Assembly (NCBI RefSeq): GCF_001949145.1
Contig: NW_019091465.1
Span: forward strand, 58,237 to 122,236
DNA: 64,000 nucleotides
From: Acanthaster planci
Lineage: Eukaryota > Echinodermata > Asteroidea > Valvatida > Acanthasteridae
Direction of reading: 5' to 3'
Every line of letters starts with the position of its first letter. Positions within the stretch are counted from its first letter, which is position 1. Below the pieces are notes generated by a model. It saw only the letters and a list, made by a program, of their open reading frames with translations. It had not been told where the DNA came from and searched no databases. Shown in pieces: positions 1-12,400 of the stretch. A program made the translations under genes and the position numbers.

Positions 1-230
1 GCTGTGGAGGGGTTAACCTCAACCTGGTGCAAATAAAATCACCTGCCCTGTGTCAGTATGGAAATGGTTACATTGTGGTAGTTGAGGGCTCCCTGTTACT
101 TTCATGTGTTGCATTGGACTTTCCGTTTGACTTGCTACTTTTAAACACCAAATATGTGCACACAGCTACCCACTGCCTTCCCAAGCCTATCTCCGTGCCT
201 GTTTGACCTTTCATCTTTTGATCCCCTCAG

Positions 231-455
231 GTCAGTACTGCTCCGAGGGTGCCTACACCTTTGAGCTCTGCCCCACTGGCACCTACTCCCCCCACACCCA
301 CCAGACACACATCGACAACTGCACGGACTGCGAGCCAGGCTACTACTGCAGTGAGAACGGGGGTACTGATCGGACCGCGCCCTGCGCGGCCGGCCACATC
401 TGTTTTGGCAATGCCTTGTTTGCCACGCCAGTCTACAACAACGACTCCTCCGACG
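231..455 (+). CDS. Exon 1, unit A (phase 1 in, 1 out)
   Basis: Residues 1-75. The acceptor is ctcag before GTCAG and the donor is gttagt. Modules read YCSEG, CPTGTYSP, CTDC, GYYCSENG, CAAGHIC and end NNDSSDG. It aligns with exons 12-13 of unit B, so the window opens just after an N landmark. Bases 1-230 are the end of an intron in which I see nothing. The next intron (456-3232) holds the repeats listed at 528, 1315, 1641 and 2160, and nothing else that I recognise. Confidence 0.9.
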
Positions 456-3400
456 GTTAGTTCAGGAAATAAAAACTTGTGGAGCACGTCCAAACCCTTC
501 ATTTTAACCGATATTGTTTTTGTAACCAGCACTTTCAGGGTTCGAAATTCGATTTTTAGGGGCCTAGGCCATTTTGGCCTCGGAGAAGTCAAAATTTCCA
601 GGGGCACCAAGGCCACTAAAAAGGGCACGGAGGCCATTGTCGAAAATTGATCAGGGCCCAACGGCAAATTTTTCAAAACACAATCTGTTCAACCTCTAAA
701 ATGCATTCTTTGTTTTATTGTGGGAAAAAGTTGACACACGAGCAAATTTCCAATAAGCAGTCAAAACCTACCACCAGGTTTGACAATGTGTGCGCATCCC
801 TTTTGTTGACTTCTAGACTTTCAAGTTACTAGCTGAATATTTTACATTGTATCCAAGAACCCTGCCATCCCCTTAGGCTTCCCACCCTGACATGAAAATA
901 AGAGCAATAATGGTTAACAAGTTCTGATGCCCTTTTACTTTTTTTTACCCTTTACTTTTTAGCTAATGGCCTGTTAATACTGAAAATGAAAAAAAAATTA
1001 AAATGTCACTCTTCCAGTCCATCATTTACTGCACTTCATATGCAAACCAGTTTAGCCATTACTATTGGTTGAGAGCCTGTCATATGGTCATAAATACCAG
1101 TATTAAATGGAAGATAAAGACATGGCCAGCATTCTAGCATTACATGAAATTTGGGTGAAAACACAATAATCCAATGCTAGAACCAAATACTGATGAAAAT
1201 GTATATATTTTTTCACATTCTAAGTTTTATTTTAAAAAAAAGCAGTAACAGTTAGATATTTTGCAGGTGACAGCAACGATTTCACTAAGCTATTTTGTCA
1301 ATCATGTGTTTGTTGCCAGCAATGCAGGCAGGAGATATATTTGGATGCCTGCATTGCTGGCGTGGGCGCATCTTCACCCGGCACAGATTTCGGGAAATCA
1401 CGGTGCCGCCAACATTGCCAATCTCAAAGATACACACGGTGACACCACCACTTACCCATGCATAAAAAATCCAATTTCTTGCATTTTGTAGCCGAGTTGC
1501 AGAGCTCCTTTTGAAAAGAACGTTTCAAACGTTCTTTCCGAGGCATTGTTGCGTGTCGTACAAACTGACAGCGGGCAGGTAGCAATAGGAAAACTTCAAT
1601 TCCACGTGGCTGGTCTGTGTCCCTTGAAGCACGTACTATACGTGACGCGGATCAATGCGGAGTGCACTGGTGGTACATGTACTTGTATATGCAACAATGC
1701 ATTATGGGATACTCCGATTAGATAGACGTATCCATAAGGGTACGGGTTTGTGCTTGCACACGTGCAGCGGATCAATGCCAAAGTGTGCAATAGTGGTGTA
1801 TGCAGCAATGCATTATGAGACACCGCACTTAGCAATCCGTAAGGGTGCGGGTTTGTGCTTGCTATCATGCATGATGTTCATTGCTACATGAAGTTGAACA
1901 GTCAACGCCACCCCCTCTGGACGGTCCATGTAGCGCACACGTTGCTTGTCCTGTAACGAACGGGTTGCACATGCCTATAGTAACAGCTCGCTGCTTAAGA
2001 AATTTTGTTAATATACGCGTTTGCGTGAGTGAAGGCAATGTGGCCGTATACCGTGCGGGCTGTGCAAGCCCGATTGCTCTTGGTATGGTCTTGCCGACCG
2101 GCGCGGCCGGCGAGCGCAAGCGCTGCGCTGAATTTATCATTAATTTTTTTGACAACTCACTGAAAAGGGCGCAACGGCCAAAGTGTGCCAAGGGCACAGC
2201 AAAAGTGGCTGTGGACTATGCAATTTTCGAGGGGCATCAAGACAAGTAAAAAGGCATCGACATCACTGGCCGTCATGGCCGTCAAGAATTTCGAACCCTG
2301 CACTTTCGACACTTTCAATGTCCACCCAAACCAAACTGTGCTAAAATTTCAGGAACCTGACAAAAGTAGCCTGTTCATTTAAAAAGTCTTCTGTTAAATA
2401 GTGTGCAGTGTGAAGTGAAGCTAGGGTAAAGCTTGTGCTAGTATATTTCAGTTGGAATTTTAAAAACATGCATCTAAGTAGAAAATACATAAAAAAACAA
2501 ATGGACATTTTATGGGAAATACCGCAATATAGAAAAAAAGACCTTGTGCTAGTGATTCAGATGCTGCAGAATGTTCTAACGTCAGGCTTCAGTCAGATGA
2601 GGGAAATTTCACTCAAAGCCGGGTAGAGTGCGGGTTTCGATAATAATGATTTGTAACTTTACAAGATTTAGTTATTTAGTGTGCTTTGGTTTCTTAGTTA
2701 TGGATGATTGCAGTGTGTTTGTGCAAAAATGTTCCATCTCAGTGAGTTACGATATTTTGAGCAGAATATGCATGGTGTGTCATTCAAGTGGAAACATTGT
2801 GCGTTATTCTTGTTCCTTTCCAAAATCATTTTGTTTCAAATTAATCGAGATACTGTAGCCCAGAACAAAAGAATTATGATTGTAAATTCATTTTCTTCAG
2901 CACAAAAATTTACTGGGAGGCCACAAACCAAATTGTTTATTTTTCTCATAACTACTTGAAACCGAGATACGACGTTTTTGCATTTACACAATGAAAAATA
3001 GCGACAGTTACATAATGAATGGACCCATGAGAGTTGGGCTTGTGTTGTGTGCCCGCCTAGTGCAATTCACACTCCACCATGCTGGATTCTCTGCCAGGCT
3101 CTTGACGTCACCCCGTCGTCTGTTGGCCAGCTGCAGGTCCCCCTCTGTCTGCCGCATCAGGATTTGTTTCGCTTTGCAAACTTGCCAGTCATCCCAAGTC
3201 GTATTTCTTTACCAATCGTGTGTACCTTGCAGGTAAAGTAGTCATCACCTGGGGAGACCAGTGTGCCAGGGGCCACTACTGTGTGGAAGGGACCACCCTG
3301 ATGGAGGAGTGCCCCCAGGGAACCTACCTCAATTTTGTGGGAGCGAGGTCTCGCGATGAGTGCATATCGTGCGGAGCGGGCAAATACTGCGACCACACAG

Positions 3401-6400
3401 GGGCAGTTGAGGAGTCAGGTAGGTGTAATGCTATAATGAGATCTGATTATGCAACAGTAGCATTCACTGGTGGATGGGTTGGGGGCCATGACTTCCCCTC
3501 CAAAAGGGAGTGGAAAATTTGTTCATGAAAATTATGAGAATTTTAAGGATTATTTTGCCTCCTTGTCACCCAAATGTATTGAAAAAGATCGCAATTGTAG
3601 CTTCACTACTCGGAACGGCCATAAAAGGCTGCATGAAGAAATATTTATTATTCCTTTCTGGTAATGACACCAAGGATTCCTCAAAAGTCTCCTAGGCACT
3701 GTAGCTTGCAAGCGCATGAAGAAGCCTGAGGTGGGAGGAAAATCCCAGAGGAATGTTCTGGTTAAAACCCACGGAATCAGGTAAGTACTGAAAACCTAAT
3801 CCACATGTACATGGGGCCGGGATTTGAACCCGGACCACAGAGGTAGAAGGCGGGGAAAGAACTGCTACACCAACCTGACTCCACAAAGTTTGAAATGTGG
3901 TGGTCTCAAAAGGAAATTCTGGCTACCCTTTAAAAAAAAATTGGGTCTATTTTTGGCCATGTACAAAAAAAATCACAAAAGTAATGCATACTTTGTAGAT
4001 TTGTCGTTCTCCAAGAACTGTCCTAAAGGTTGATTTCTATCAATTACATACTGTCTTCTAATAACAAGCTACCGGGACATCTCAAAAGCCGTAGTTTTCC
4101 CAATCTTTGTTATTAACCCCTTCACACCGGGATTCTTTTGACCGTGACTGCTGGGCTGCGGTATGCCCTGTATGCAAAGCTTTGTCCAGCTGCAGGCCGG
4201 CATTGAACCAGCAGCTGCACGATGAATAAGATGTACATGTACGTGTGGCATGCACTAATCCTCACACAGAGCTGCGGCTGTGGACGGCTCCGGGCATGAA
4301 GGGGTTAAAGACAATGCTCCAGTACCATTGAGCACTTTGCCCATAAATCAACATAAAGATTATTTGTGTTGATTTTAGGAAAGGTTCCTGGTGTCATAGG
4401 TCCTATCCTCAATAACCTATTTGGAGGGCAGGTAAACACAATCTGTATAATACAGGTGCGGCTGATGAACAAGAACATGGTGTGCACCTTAACTTTGCCT
4501 CCGGGTGTTCAAACAAACCATTTTTTTCTTCATTTTGTACACGTGGCTTATAGTGGAAACGTGTGACCATTCTGTGGTAGAGTGTTGACAAATATTTTAG
4601 GTCACCATCAAATGTGATTCAAATACATGTAGCTCCTTTCACTTGGCGACACTTTGTGGCAATTGGCTGTAGATCAAATATTGGTGACTACATGCTCATT
4701 TTTCCTTTTTATGGAATGTAGACATTTTTTGGAGAATGTGACACTGTCGCCAAGTTGTTGACAGACTTCCTCCTTCCCTGTTCCAGGCGACTGCGCCCCC
4801 GGCTATGTCTGCCTGGGTGGCGCAATGCAGGACATGCCGACAGACAACGTGACCGGCCACATCTGCTCCAAGCGGCGCTACTGCCCCGGAGGCACAGCGG
4901 AGGAGTTTGTTTGCCCACAGGGCACGTTCTCGGACATCGAGGGCCTGTCGGCGTGCAAGTCCTGTGAGCCAGGTTTCTACTGCGCACCCGACGCTGACCC
5001 CGTGGAATGCCCTCAAGGTATGGAGACACCAAGCTGGCTTGGGCTCAGACCTTGATGCCTAAACCCAGCTTCCCCTCATATTTTTCTCAATGAAACATGC
5101 TGGATATGAAATTCCACTACATGGAGCAATTGTCATTGAAATAATAATAATTATCTTAAAATATGGAGGGTGCGACATTTCGATCCTAGCAGAATCTTTC
5201 TTGTGAGAAAGAGAAAGATTCTGCTAGGATCGAAACGTCAGGCCCTCCATATCTTGAGATTCGTATTTTAGGCCACTGTAGTCAGCAAGCAGGTTGCAGC
5301 AGTATTGTATTACATATTTTTGTAATAATAAATCTGATAACAACGCACTTTTTATATAGCGCATCACACTATAGTCTTGATGCGCTTCACAAGAAACAAT
5401 AACTAAAAGCAATTAATGGAACAGGTAAGTTTTTAATATGAAGTGTTTTAAATTCATTTTTCGTACTGACAGTTCTGATATGTAGCATTGCTTTCAGGAT
5501 GTATCACCTGTGGTCGTTCTCCAGTTTCAACAATACTGCCGTTTCACAATAGTGCGCCACCAAGAGTTTGCAACACTGGCCAATCATAACGTGCGAAATT
5601 TGTCGACCCTTTCCAAACGCACATTTGGCCGACAAATTTTGAGCATTGTGATTGGCCAATGCATTGCAAACTCTTGATGGTGCACTATTATGAAACGGCC
5701 GTATTGAAGTCACCTCTCCGTATGCATGTCAACTCTTGCACCAAGCATTCCTTATCCGTCAAAATCGCTCCTGGGGCAATGTTGACGGCCTAGCACACCA
5801 CGCACACGTTCCCTGTGTGCATAGGAGTCAGTTCTTGTGTCCGTGAAAGTGAAACGCGTGAACCCATCTTTTATATGCTACACACCCAAAAAATGTACAT
5901 GAAAAGGCGCCGTAATGCTGAGTTTGTATCAACTTTCTTCCTTGTTATATTGGTATGCAACATCCTGTATTTTTGATCGTTAGAAAGTGTGGTCGGCTGA
6001 ATGTATTGTCGGCTGCCATTTTTGGGGATAGCTAATGGTAGCATTTCAACCATTTTACTACTCCCTTCACTTGTTAGTCCCTTGTTTTAAAGACAAAGTT
6101 AGTCCTTTTCACAACTACTTTTTTGCTGCAACTCAGTTGCACAGCTTATCAGTAGGCTTAAGACTGTTTTGATGGACACACAGGGACCTGTGATAGATGT
6201 GACTTTAAAAACACTTACCTTCGCACATGCCGTTCACATGAGTATTGACTGCAGTTGTCCTGCTACCATGGTTCTACCACATGTGGGATGATTTTAGTCG
6301 AAAGCTAAGTTTCGCTGTGCAATCTTTCAACCAAAATCATTTGTTCTGCCGATGTTCAGGCCAGTACTGCTTGGGTGGTGATGATTCCAACAGAGATCCG

Positions 6401-9400
6401 CTAGACTGTCCGGTGGGAACATTTGGGAATCGCACCCAGCTACACGCGGAGTCACAGTGCGCCATATGCCCTGGAGGTAAGCAACCCCTCAGAATACCCA
6501 CACCTGCCTTCTCTTGCCACGTTTCTCTCTGTGGACAGACCTGTTGGCTGGCTTTCCTTGAATACAAGTTCACCGTTTGAAACCTGTGTTATTAGCCCTT
6601 ACCCGTTATTTAACGAACCCCGCAGTGTTCATGTTTCAGTGCCTATGTAACCTTACAGTTTACTGTCAGTACTAGTCAAGTGCAGTTGTTGGCAAGGTGC
6701 TTTCATCGGGGAAGTTTATGTTAATCTAAAATGCGCATGAATTGAGGCTAGCGTACAAAATTCCCTCCAAGAAATTGTGAGTGCACTTTCATGGGATAAT
6801 GACTCTGGGATGAGAACTCTCACATTAAAGCTCAGTAAGCTGTCACAGTTGTCAACTGGTCTTGAGGAGGCTCCTATACCCCCGTTCTGACGGGGATGAG
6901 CACTAATTGATTAACTGAAAAATGTTTTGTGTCAGATTTTTATGTTGTAGGGCATCCGGCTGGGGAGTCCCCCTCATTCAATAAGGCTCCTCAGCCCTTC
7001 TCGTAAACCTTTTGTGTGTTTGTTGTCATGAAACTAAAGACCACATCTTCCCCTTCCTTGGCAGGCAAATACTGTGAGCTGCCTGGTCAGCCCAGCTGGA
7101 CCGGTCCCATTGTGGCCGGGTTCTGGGCCATTCAGGGGGCTACCCAGAAAGGCCCCTTTGATGACACCACCAATCCGAACTTTGGCATCTGTCCAGCCGG
7201 ATTCTTCTGCCCAGAAGGCTCTGACCATCCGAGCCCCTGCCCTCCTGGCACCTTCAGGTCAGAGCACTGATGGCAGGCACTTTGAAAGTGAAACTTTTTG
7301 AGAAGACTGGCTATGAAAGTTTCTCTACATTCTGTATGCAAATGTGATTGTTTGATCGTAGTTTGCTACATGCTTGCATCCTAATTGACGAAAACCACAG
7401 CCATTCTGTTGTGTGTTAGTATCCTATTGCACGTGCACACTTGTACGAGTCAGTTCTAGACACCGAAAGATTTTATGTAGTTTTGTCGCTTCCTAATAAT
7501 GAAGGAAATGCTGTGATCTTATCTCCAAAATACCTTTGTAATTTTGTTTTTCAGAGAGGGTTGACCTCTCTGAGGACCTCTCTGATATGTGGAACTTGTT
7601 CAATAATTGTCAATGCAAACTTCACAGAGCCTGTAGTATTTGGGTCTGCTTTGTCCTTGGGCCGTTTTGGTATAAAACAAACTCACGTGGATGTGTGTTT
7701 CAGATGTCTCATGCAAGATTTGTGCCCAAATACAAATGGATGGGTGATTTACATGTGTGGCACCCTTGGTATCTCCTCTCATTATCCTAAGCCAGGGGTG
7801 AGATTTGTCAGAGTGTTCCCTGATTTCAAGATTTTTGTCATTAAGGATCTTACAATTAATCTCTTTTAGGTCGATGTAGGACATAAAGAAATGAATATAT
7901 TCAACGTTGCCCCTAGGCAAACAAAAATGCATGCCATAGATTGTATGCACATGTGTGTTGCTGTGTGATCTTCAAAACCTCTGGCGATTAGTTTGTAGAT
8001 ATTTCATTTTACTACAATTGCTCCCTTGCGTTGAAAGTAATGCCTGGATCCTTTCTCTGGAGTTTACTGATAACAGTCTGGTTTCCTGTCTCTGGTACGT
8101 GTAGTGCATCCACTCATCTGCCCTCGAATGACTCCTGCACAGTCTGCGAGCCGGGCAAGTATTGCCCCAATTACAATGCCATGGCTGATGCCGGGAACTG
8201 CGATGCTGGCTGGTACTGCACGGTGGGCTCCACTTCCCCCCGGCCAACCAACCCCTCAGAAGGAGGAGAATGCCCAGCAGGTCAGGAACCATTGACCAAT
8301 AGACAGTATTCCTGTGCCGGCCATTTTGCATTGAGAGTGAAATTAACTTTCCATTTCGGGAACCAGAGAGTGAATATAAGGGCACCAAACTTAAAGTTCA
8401 TGATATTTATGACAAATTGTTGCTGGTTAATGTTTAGAATAATTGAAAATTTGTGATCAGTTATATTTACATGTTTTAAGCCACATATGGAACCCCCAAA
8501 TAGTCTGGCACTACCCCCCTTAACAGATTTCACTGAATACAATAGATCAGGGAGTAAGACCACAAATGGCTTCCAGGTGAATAGGTCTGTTGTGTTTACG
8601 TTGCATATACATGTGTGTATTTCCTGATGAAACTGCAAAACGTTGTGCTGGGGAGGAATACAGCAGAATCTTGGGTATTGGAAGGAAAGGGGTGAAAGGA
8701 CTTTCCATGGGAATAACGACAAAAAAGCGCCAGCAGCAACCTGACGAACCATCAGCATGAAAGGGGGGTCGTTTCTGAGGGATAGTCAAGCAACTTGATG
8801 AGTTTTACCCATTTTCCTCCAGTTGTTGTTTCTCTGAAATTTGATTCTTTACTTTAATTCTTCCCCTCCTTTAAAAAAAATTCCATTTTTTTTGGGGGGG
8901 GAACAAGTGTCCCTCCCTCCTTGCAACATCCATGGGCAGCATTCATAAAATCAAGAGAAGCAGTTTTGGCTATTAGGAGTATGCAAAACTGTGAGGACTT
9001 GTAGGTAATAATTTTGAGTCAGGTTTTTTGAACGTTGGAGGAGGTTTTAAGTTGTGAGAGAATGTATCGTAAATGTAGTCCTCAAGAACTGAAACGTGAC
9101 AAAGGCTGTTGGCATTATTTTTTTACACTTTCCACAGGATTTTACTGTGAGGCCGGAGCAAATGCCCCTGTTAAATGCCTGGCGGGGACCTTCAACAACC
9201 TGACCGGTCAGTTTGCCTGCATCCAGTGTCCAGCAGGTTTCTACTGCGTCGAACAGACCACTGACCCGACTGAATGTCCAGAGGGCTACTACTGCCCGGC
9301 TGGAACCCAAACGGCCTTTGCCAATGCCTGTCCAGAGGGGACCTTCAATAACTTGACCGGAAGGTCTGAACTGGGTGACTGTATTGAATGTCTCCCAACG

Positions 9401-12400
9401 TAAGTAGCATTGTTTATTCAGTTCTTTATATTCCTTGCTTTTTATAATAATTTCTATTCTCTGTGTTGGATAGATCTCGCGGTTGTCATGAGGTTTGTAC
9501 ATCAACATTAGAAAATTCATCATGATGTTGCATACATGCACAGTGCCCCGTATGAAGCTTCTTGTTTGCATATATTCTCTCAGAAATGTTGCTTAGCTTC
9601 ATGTTGCTCCAAATATTTAATTTTTCTCTAATTTCGGCAACTGGTACTGCAACTTTCTGTGTAGAAAATTATGACTTGTCCTGCAAGTTTTTTTTTATTC
9701 AAAGATCAAAGGAACAAGGCATTTATGATACCCTGTACTTAAATGTTGCTCCAGAAGTGTTAATATTTAATTAAGTTTTTGTACTGCGCATAAAGTCTTG
9801 CACACCAGTACTGAGTTTAAATTTTTATTCTTCAATATGTGATTGTGATTGTTGAAATAAATGTGTTCTCGATTTGAAAACTAATTGTCCAAAGAAGCAA
9901 TGAGCCTCAACTTGCAGGGCTGGTAAAAATCATGATTTAAAAAAAATCAGATTTTTTATTTAAAACGTTTTTTTGATTGAGATTAATTTTTTTGAAATCA
10001 ATCTTTGTATGAGTTGTCCAGGACGGTGTTAGGTCCTGAAGTTTATATACCATGCGGTGACTAAATTGACCTACTACTGACTGCTGGGGTTTAGTTTATC
10101 ATATGTTGAACTGTTTATTTCTAGTCAAACACAAAAGTTTGCCATGTCCAGTTACCTGTATGTTTAAATACACACAAACTGTTGGTTTGAATAAACTGTT
10201 TATGGAAATTTCAACGATAAAACAACATGATTAAAAATCAGTGTCTTTAACTTGGATAAAACACCTGTACTTCCTATATGCTGTGCCTTTAATATGTAAC
10301 ATTTTGCAAATCTTTATTGAATGCATCTTCCAATTTCAAGCTATTTGGCAGTACTGCTTTATCTAAATGCATGTAAAATGGATGGCTATTGAATTCCACA
10401 AATACCTGGACATGCAGTCATACAAAATGGAGAGTGGTGTACGTGTATATCGGGTACACCTGTGCATGGAAATGTCAAACAAGTGTAAAGAGTAGCTTTA
10501 TACACAAAATGGCGCAATTCTGGATGTGTGGAAATGTTTTAAAAGCATCAGGATATTGAATTCAGCTATTTCTGCCTTTCAGATATCCCAAAGAATTTAC
10601 TTGTAAGGTTTCTGTTACGTGATTTTTTAAAATGATTTAAAAAAATTTTTAAGCAAATTGATTGATTTAAATCATTTGAATTAAATCAAACAATAAGTTC
10701 TCATTCATGGTTCATCATCAGTCAAGCCTCAGAATGCAGTCGGTATTCCAATGGTGCCTGCCCTAAATGACTCATGGCCATAAAGCAACTCGCAAGTGTG
10801 GAGATACTGAACTGGTTCATACTGGCATGAGATTGCTGCAATTCTGGTCCCTGGATTGGATGTCAGTCCATCACTGGTTACTTCCTAGGCCATGGAGATA
10901 CCAATCTGTTCTCTTTACCAGAGAGAGGAAAATAGGAGTGAGGGGGAATGGGGGGGGTACAACATATGACCAGCTGCTAGATTCTCAGCCCAGACCCTCA
11001 GATCATGTACACGGGCCATGTCCACCTCTCTACAGGTACAATGCCCATTTGTCAACCACTGCCCAACTTTTGCTTGGTACCCAGGACGTAATTTGCACAC
11101 GGGGCACCAGGGAAAATTGACCAGCAGTTGATGAATAGTTGTCACTTGAATTCCCCCCCCCCAGATTAACAACCTCGGTCTGCTTCCTGCCTCCTTAGGT
11201 ACTACTGCGAGACCCCGGGCCTCAGCTGGCCCACAGACCTGTGTGATCCTGGCTGGTACTGCCGCAATGGCTCTCGCTTTGCCCAGCCAGTGCTGGCCGC
11301 CGAGGGTGGGCAGTGCCAAGAGGGCAAGTACTGCCCCCTGGGCAGTTCCCTGCCGCTGCCCTGCCTGCCCGGCATGTACTGCGGCAGCCCCGAACTGGCC
11401 TACCCGAGCGGCAACTGCAGCGCGGGTCACTACTGCTCGGGTGGAGCTTCAGTCAATGCTCCAGTGGGAGTGGCATCGGGTAAGGTTTTCAACACAGATG
11501 CATCCCTAACCCCCAAGGGTGTATGGAGGATTTGGGACTGTTAGGGTTAATTAAAAGAAAATCATTTTATAAACCGTTTCTGGAAATGTGGCAGCACACA
11601 CAATGTGACCTTCGTGCAAAATGTTTGCATAGGGCCAAAATGAGAAATCACTCATGGGCTTCAAACATTAAAACAGAGGTCTGGTTCCTTTTCAGGTGAC
11701 ATCTGTCCAGTAGGCCACTACTGTCCTGAAGGTAGTCAGTCACCAACCTCATGCCCCAGCGGGACGTTTGGCAACACCACAGGAAATGAAGGTGAGGAGC
11801 AAAACTGAAAGCATTCCCAATTCTACAGCTCAGTCACTTTTGTCGTTGTGGTGTGATGAGTCATTCTTATGAATGGAATCAGCAATTCCATTGTGAAGTA
11901 AAATTCAGAGCGTCAGCCTGAAAAAAAAATCATGTTTTTTGCGAGTTAGCTTTACTTCAGTCTTTTGCCTCATCTCAAACTCTACAATCTGTTTCCAATG
12001 TTTGGCTGCCGAATTAAACTCAAATTTGCCACACCCTGGCCTTGCATGAGACTGTTGTTATGTTTCTGTAGCCTCCAAACGGAACTGTTCAAGCTGCAGG
12101 GTTTGAATGAGGGTGAGCAACTTGGCTCCAAGCCTGCATACAACTTCAGTCAAGAGATTAATTGAAAATGCCCTTGTCATTGGAGAAGTGTACTTGAGAC
12201 TCATCATACAGGATCTAGTCATACATCAAGAATGAAACCTTGATCTGGTATTTCCTTCTTTCCACTAGCGGTTACTGACTGCTACGACTGTACGCAGGGC
12301 ATGTACTGTGAAGGCTTGGCCAACCCTGCACCTGATGGTGACTGTATCGATGGCTACTACTGCCCCCCGGGTCAGAATGTGGAAAACCCATTTGATTATC

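Noticed and set aside
1315-1361. MicroRNA precursor
   Set aside because: The stem is only 16 bp and does not extend; small-RNA reads would be required.
3814-3885. tRNA gene on the minus strand
   Set aside because: B-box present, but the rest does not fold as a cloverleaf and it is the head of a three-copy SINE family.
7441-7869. 142-codon open frame in an AT-rich intron
   Set aside because: No recognisable motif, wrong composition for this gene, and exons 5 and 6 join in frame across it.
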